Shown piece after piece: positions 6,329 to 8,144 of a stretch of 8,144 nt of DNA. Numbering within the stretch: position 1 is the stretch's first letter; the number at the start of each line of letters is the position of its first letter. Under the pieces are notes generated by a model that was not told the DNA's origin, searched no databases, and saw nothing but the letters and a program-made list of their open reading frames with translations. Source of the stretch: Deltaproteobacteria bacterium (GTDB taxonomy: Bacteria > Desulfobacterota > GWC2-55-46). Where the stretch lies: positions 1 through 8,144 of the forward strand of contig JACRCJ010000309.1 in the NCBI GenBank assembly GCA_016219075.1, given 5' to 3'. The position numbers and the translations under genes were made by a program.

Positions 6329-7411
6329 ATGAAAACGCGGCCTCTCCTGATAACCCTGATGGTACTCTGTCTTACGCTTTCTGCGGTCTCTACGGGGTCC
6401 GCGGCTGGCCGCAGTATCCGGGTCCTTGTCTTAAAGGGAGAGTCCTTTTTGATCGTTACGGGGGCAGGGGAGACTCCGGTCGAGATAAAGGCGGAAGACG
6501 GCAAGGCCGCGTCGGTCAACGGGAAAAAAGCGGCGTGGCCGCTCAAACTCTCCCCCGCGGGAGAGTTCCTCTACATAAACGGCAGGCCCTACAGGGGGTC
6601 TGCCGAGGTTGCCGGGACAAGAGAGGGGCTCAGGGTCATAAACGAGCTATCGCTTGAGTCCTACATCGCGGGCGTCATAAATAACGAGATATCCTCAAAG
6701 TGGCCCGTCGAGGCCGTAAAGGCGCAGGCGGTCGTGGCGCGCACATACGCCGTACACCAGATGAACAACCGGACGGACACCCCCTATGACATAGAGGGCA
6801 CGGTCATGGGCCAGGTCTACAGAGGCGCCGCCGCGGAAGATGAGGCCGCCACGAAGGCGGTAGCCGATACGGCCGGAGAGATACTTACATTCGCCGGAGA
6901 GCCCGCGTTGACGGTCTACCACTCCAACGCCGGGGGCATGACGGATTCGTCAAGGGAGATATGGGCCGAGTACTACCCGTACCTTCTCTCCGTTACCAGC
7001 CCGTTTGACAAAGACGCGCCGAGGTACGCCTGGGAGTTTGCCGTGCCGGTCCTCTCGCTTAAGGCCCTTCTTGCCGGTGCCGGCTACGAGATAGGCGAGC
7101 TGCTTGATATAAAGTGCGACGAGATGACCGCCGCCGGAAGGGTCAAAAGCCTCGTCATAAGCGGCTCCTCCGGGAGCGGGGTAAGGCTAAGAGGCGAGGA
7201 CTTGAGAAAACTCATCGGCTACAGCTACCTGAGGTCCTCGCTCTTCAGCGCTGAGAAAAAGGGGGGGCTTTTCGTCTTCAGGGGCAGGGGCTCGGGCCAC
7301 GGCGTGGGGATGAGCCAGTGGGGCGCGAAGGGGATGGCCGAGAGCGGTTTTTCCTACGCCGAGATACTGAAACACTATTACCGGGGCACCGTGCTTAAAA
7401 AGGCTTACTGA
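6329..7411 (+). CDS. SpoIID/LytB domain protein, exported
   Basis: A 360-residue protein with a clear Sec signal peptide: MKTR, a hydrophobic core to about residue 20, and likely cleavage near GSAA-GR (about 26). No lipobox precedes Cys14. An N-terminal beta-rich region (about 28-100) precedes the SpoIID domain (about 100-358). Family hallmarks are LESYIAGVINNE with E120 at the position expected for the catalytic Glu, EAVKAQAVVARTYAV (128-142), YHSNAGGMTDS (197-207) and GRGSGHGVGMSQWGAKGMA (319-337), ending with ILKHYYRGT. In Bacillus SpoIID is a lytic transglycosylase acting on peptidoglycan stripped of peptides; LytB is an amidase enhancer. Here it is expected in the periplasm and need not imply sporulation. 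The cysteine common in the YHSxxGG segment of spore-former homologues is absent. The 18-nt spacing from the DUF2065 gene suggests an operon. Confidence 0.94.
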   Translation: MKTRPLLITLMVLCLTLSAVSTGSAAGRSIRVLVLKGESFLIVTGAGETPVEIKAEDGKAASVNGKKAAWPLKLSPAGEFLYINGRPYRGSAEVAGTREGLRVINELSLESYIAGVINNEISSKWPVEAVKAQAVVARTYAVHQMNNRTDTPYDIEGTVMGQVYRGAAAEDEAATKAVADTAGEILTFAGEPALTVYHSNAGGMTDSSREIWAEYYPYLLSVTSPFDKDAPRYAWEFAVPVLSLKALLAGAGYEIGELLDIKCDEMTAAGRVKSLVISGSSGSGVRLRGEDLRKLIGYSYLRSSLFSAEKKGGLFVFRGRGSGHGVGMSQWGAKGMAESGFSYAEILKHYYRGTVLKKAY

Positions 7412-7466
7412 GGGGCTTCAGGAAGAACCGCCACCGTTTAAAATTAAAAAATCAAAAAAACCACCG

Positions 7467-7497
7467 GACGGCGGGTTTCGCGCCGTCATAGTTTTTT
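7467..7497 (+). terminator. Terminator-like hairpin with T6 abutting the queA start
   Basis: GACGGCG (7467-7473) pairs perfectly with CGCCGTC (7481-7487) across a 7-nt loop. Then come ATAG and six T (7492-7497), which touch the ATG at 7498. An A7 run (7454-7460) lies on the other side, giving the symmetrical look of a bidirectional terminator. The 4-nt gap between stem and T-tract makes it less than ideal. It may end the spoIID transcript or sit in a queA leader as an attenuator. Confidence 0.5.
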
Positions 7498-8144
7498 ATG
7501 GAACTTAAAGACTTCGAATTCGACCTGCCTGAAGCGCTCATCGCCCAGCGCCCCTTGAGCGAAAGGGACGCTTCGCGCCTGATGGTCTTGAAGCGCTCTA
7601 CGGGAGAGACTATTCACACGGAGTTTTGCCGGGTCGCGGAGTATCTGAAGGAAGGCGACCTTCTTGTAATAAACGACACGAAGGTTCTGCCCGCGAGGCT
7701 GTTGGGGACAAAGGCCACGGGCGGCCATGTCGAGGTATTGCTCGTAGAGAGGCTCTCCGGGGACGGTAAAGAACTCTGGAGATGCCTCATAAAAAACTCA
7801 AAAGGCCTGAAATCCGGCTCTACGCTCAGCTTCGACAAGGGCGAGAGGGCCGAAATCGTCTCGGCTGAAGACGACGGGTTCTGGAAGGCGGGGTTCGGGG
7901 AAGGGTTCTCGGAGAGGCTTGAAAGCATCGGCAGGGTCCCGCTCCCTCCGTATATAAGAAGGGAAGCCGAAAAGGACGACAGCGTTCGGTACCAGACTGT
8001 CTTCGCGGGCAACTCCGGCGCGGTGGCGGCCCCCACGGCCGGGCTTCACTTTACCGAAAGGCTCCTTGAAGAGATAAAAAAGAAGGGCGTTGATGTACGC
8101 CGGATAACGCTTCATACCGGGCCGGGGACCTTCATGCCCGTAAG
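7498..8144 (+). CDS. queA: S-adenosylmethionine:tRNA ribosyltransferase-isomerase, 3' end cut by window
   Basis: QueA moves and rearranges the ribosyl part of SAM onto preQ1 at position 34 of GUN-anticodon tRNAs, giving epoxyqueuosine in the cytosol. Only the first 215 codons are in the window. They match QueA throughout: DFEFDLPEALIAQRPLSERD at the N-terminus, LVINDTKVLPARLLGTKATG, a VPLPPYIRR block, then RYQTVFA..GAVAAPTAGLHFT and TLHTGPGTFMPV at the window edge. The start is fixed: an in-frame TAG lies at 7489-7491, so ATG 7498 is the first possible codon and gives the family N-terminus. There is no Shine-Dalgarno; six T precede the ATG and a hairpin lies just before them. The gene usually next to queA, tgt, would be beyond the edge. 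No frameshift is seen. Confidence 0.98.
   Translation, partial: MELKDFEFDLPEALIAQRPLSERDASRLMVLKRSTGETIHTEFCRVAEYLKEGDLLVINDTKVLPARLLGTKATGGHVEVLLVERLSGDGKELWRCLIKNSKGLKSGSTLSFDKGERAEIVSAEDDGFWKAGFGEGFSERLESIGRVPLPPYIRREAEKDDSVRYQTVFAGNSGAVAAPTAGLHFTERLLEEIKKKGVDVRRITLHTGPGTFMPV

Noticed and set aside
7436..7450. TAAAAT (7439-7444) as a -10 box for queA
   Set aside because: Matches 5 of 6 consensus bases but no acceptable -35 lies 16-18 nt upstream, and it sits in a general A/T run.
6099..7474. 11-mer CCGGACGGCGG present at both 6099-6109 and 7464-7474
   Set aside because: A GC-rich 11-mer is expected to repeat by chance in a window of this size, and the contexts differ.

Overview
The window is a compact, single-strand (+) stretch of bacterial chromosome carrying six protein genes in the same direction, with the first and last cut by the window edges. 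It looks like a Gram-negative, GC-rich bacterium of the Desulfobacterota / former Deltaproteobacteria type, although Nitrospirota or a related lineage cannot be excluded. The reasons are the gene set (a TIGR03960-type radical SAM protein beside RNase G, a DUF2065 membrane protein, a signal-peptide-bearing SpoIID/LytB protein, and queA) and a codon preference for AUA (Ile) and AGG (Arg). No phage, insertion sequence, CRISPR array, tRNA or rRNA is visible.

Layout: (1) 1-1701, a 5'-truncated radical SAM protein with an N-terminal B12-binding-like domain. (2) 1828-4374, a second, paralogous radical SAM protein fused at its C-terminus to a DUF2344/TIGR03936 domain. (3) 4375-4547, a 173-nt leader containing a well-formed folded RNA candidate that ends in a U-rich tract. 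(4) 4548-6032, ribonuclease G (rng). (5) 6113-6310, a 65-residue DUF2065 inner-membrane protein. (6) 6329-7411, an exported SpoIID/LytB peptidoglycan protein. (7) 7412-7497, an A-tract / hairpin / T-tract element whose T-tract touches the next start codon. (8) 7498 to the window end, the N-terminal 215 codons of queA.

How they fit together: the best-understood genes act on RNA (RNase G in rRNA/mRNA processing, QueA in queuosine synthesis on tRNA). The two radical SAM proteins have no established substrate. Their association with rng is a recurrent neighbourhood in bacteria and makes a role in RNA or ribosome maturation a reasonable but unproven guess. DUF2065 and SpoIID form a tight pair (18-nt gap) that points to the envelope.

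The most interesting material is the pair of tandem paralogous radical SAM proteins, which share an unusual C-terminal four-cysteine motif and lack the cobalamin-ligand histidine. The folded leader in front of rng, with alternative pairings, and the terminator-like element directly abutting queA are the next most interesting. Much of the window is otherwise ordinary conserved chromosome.
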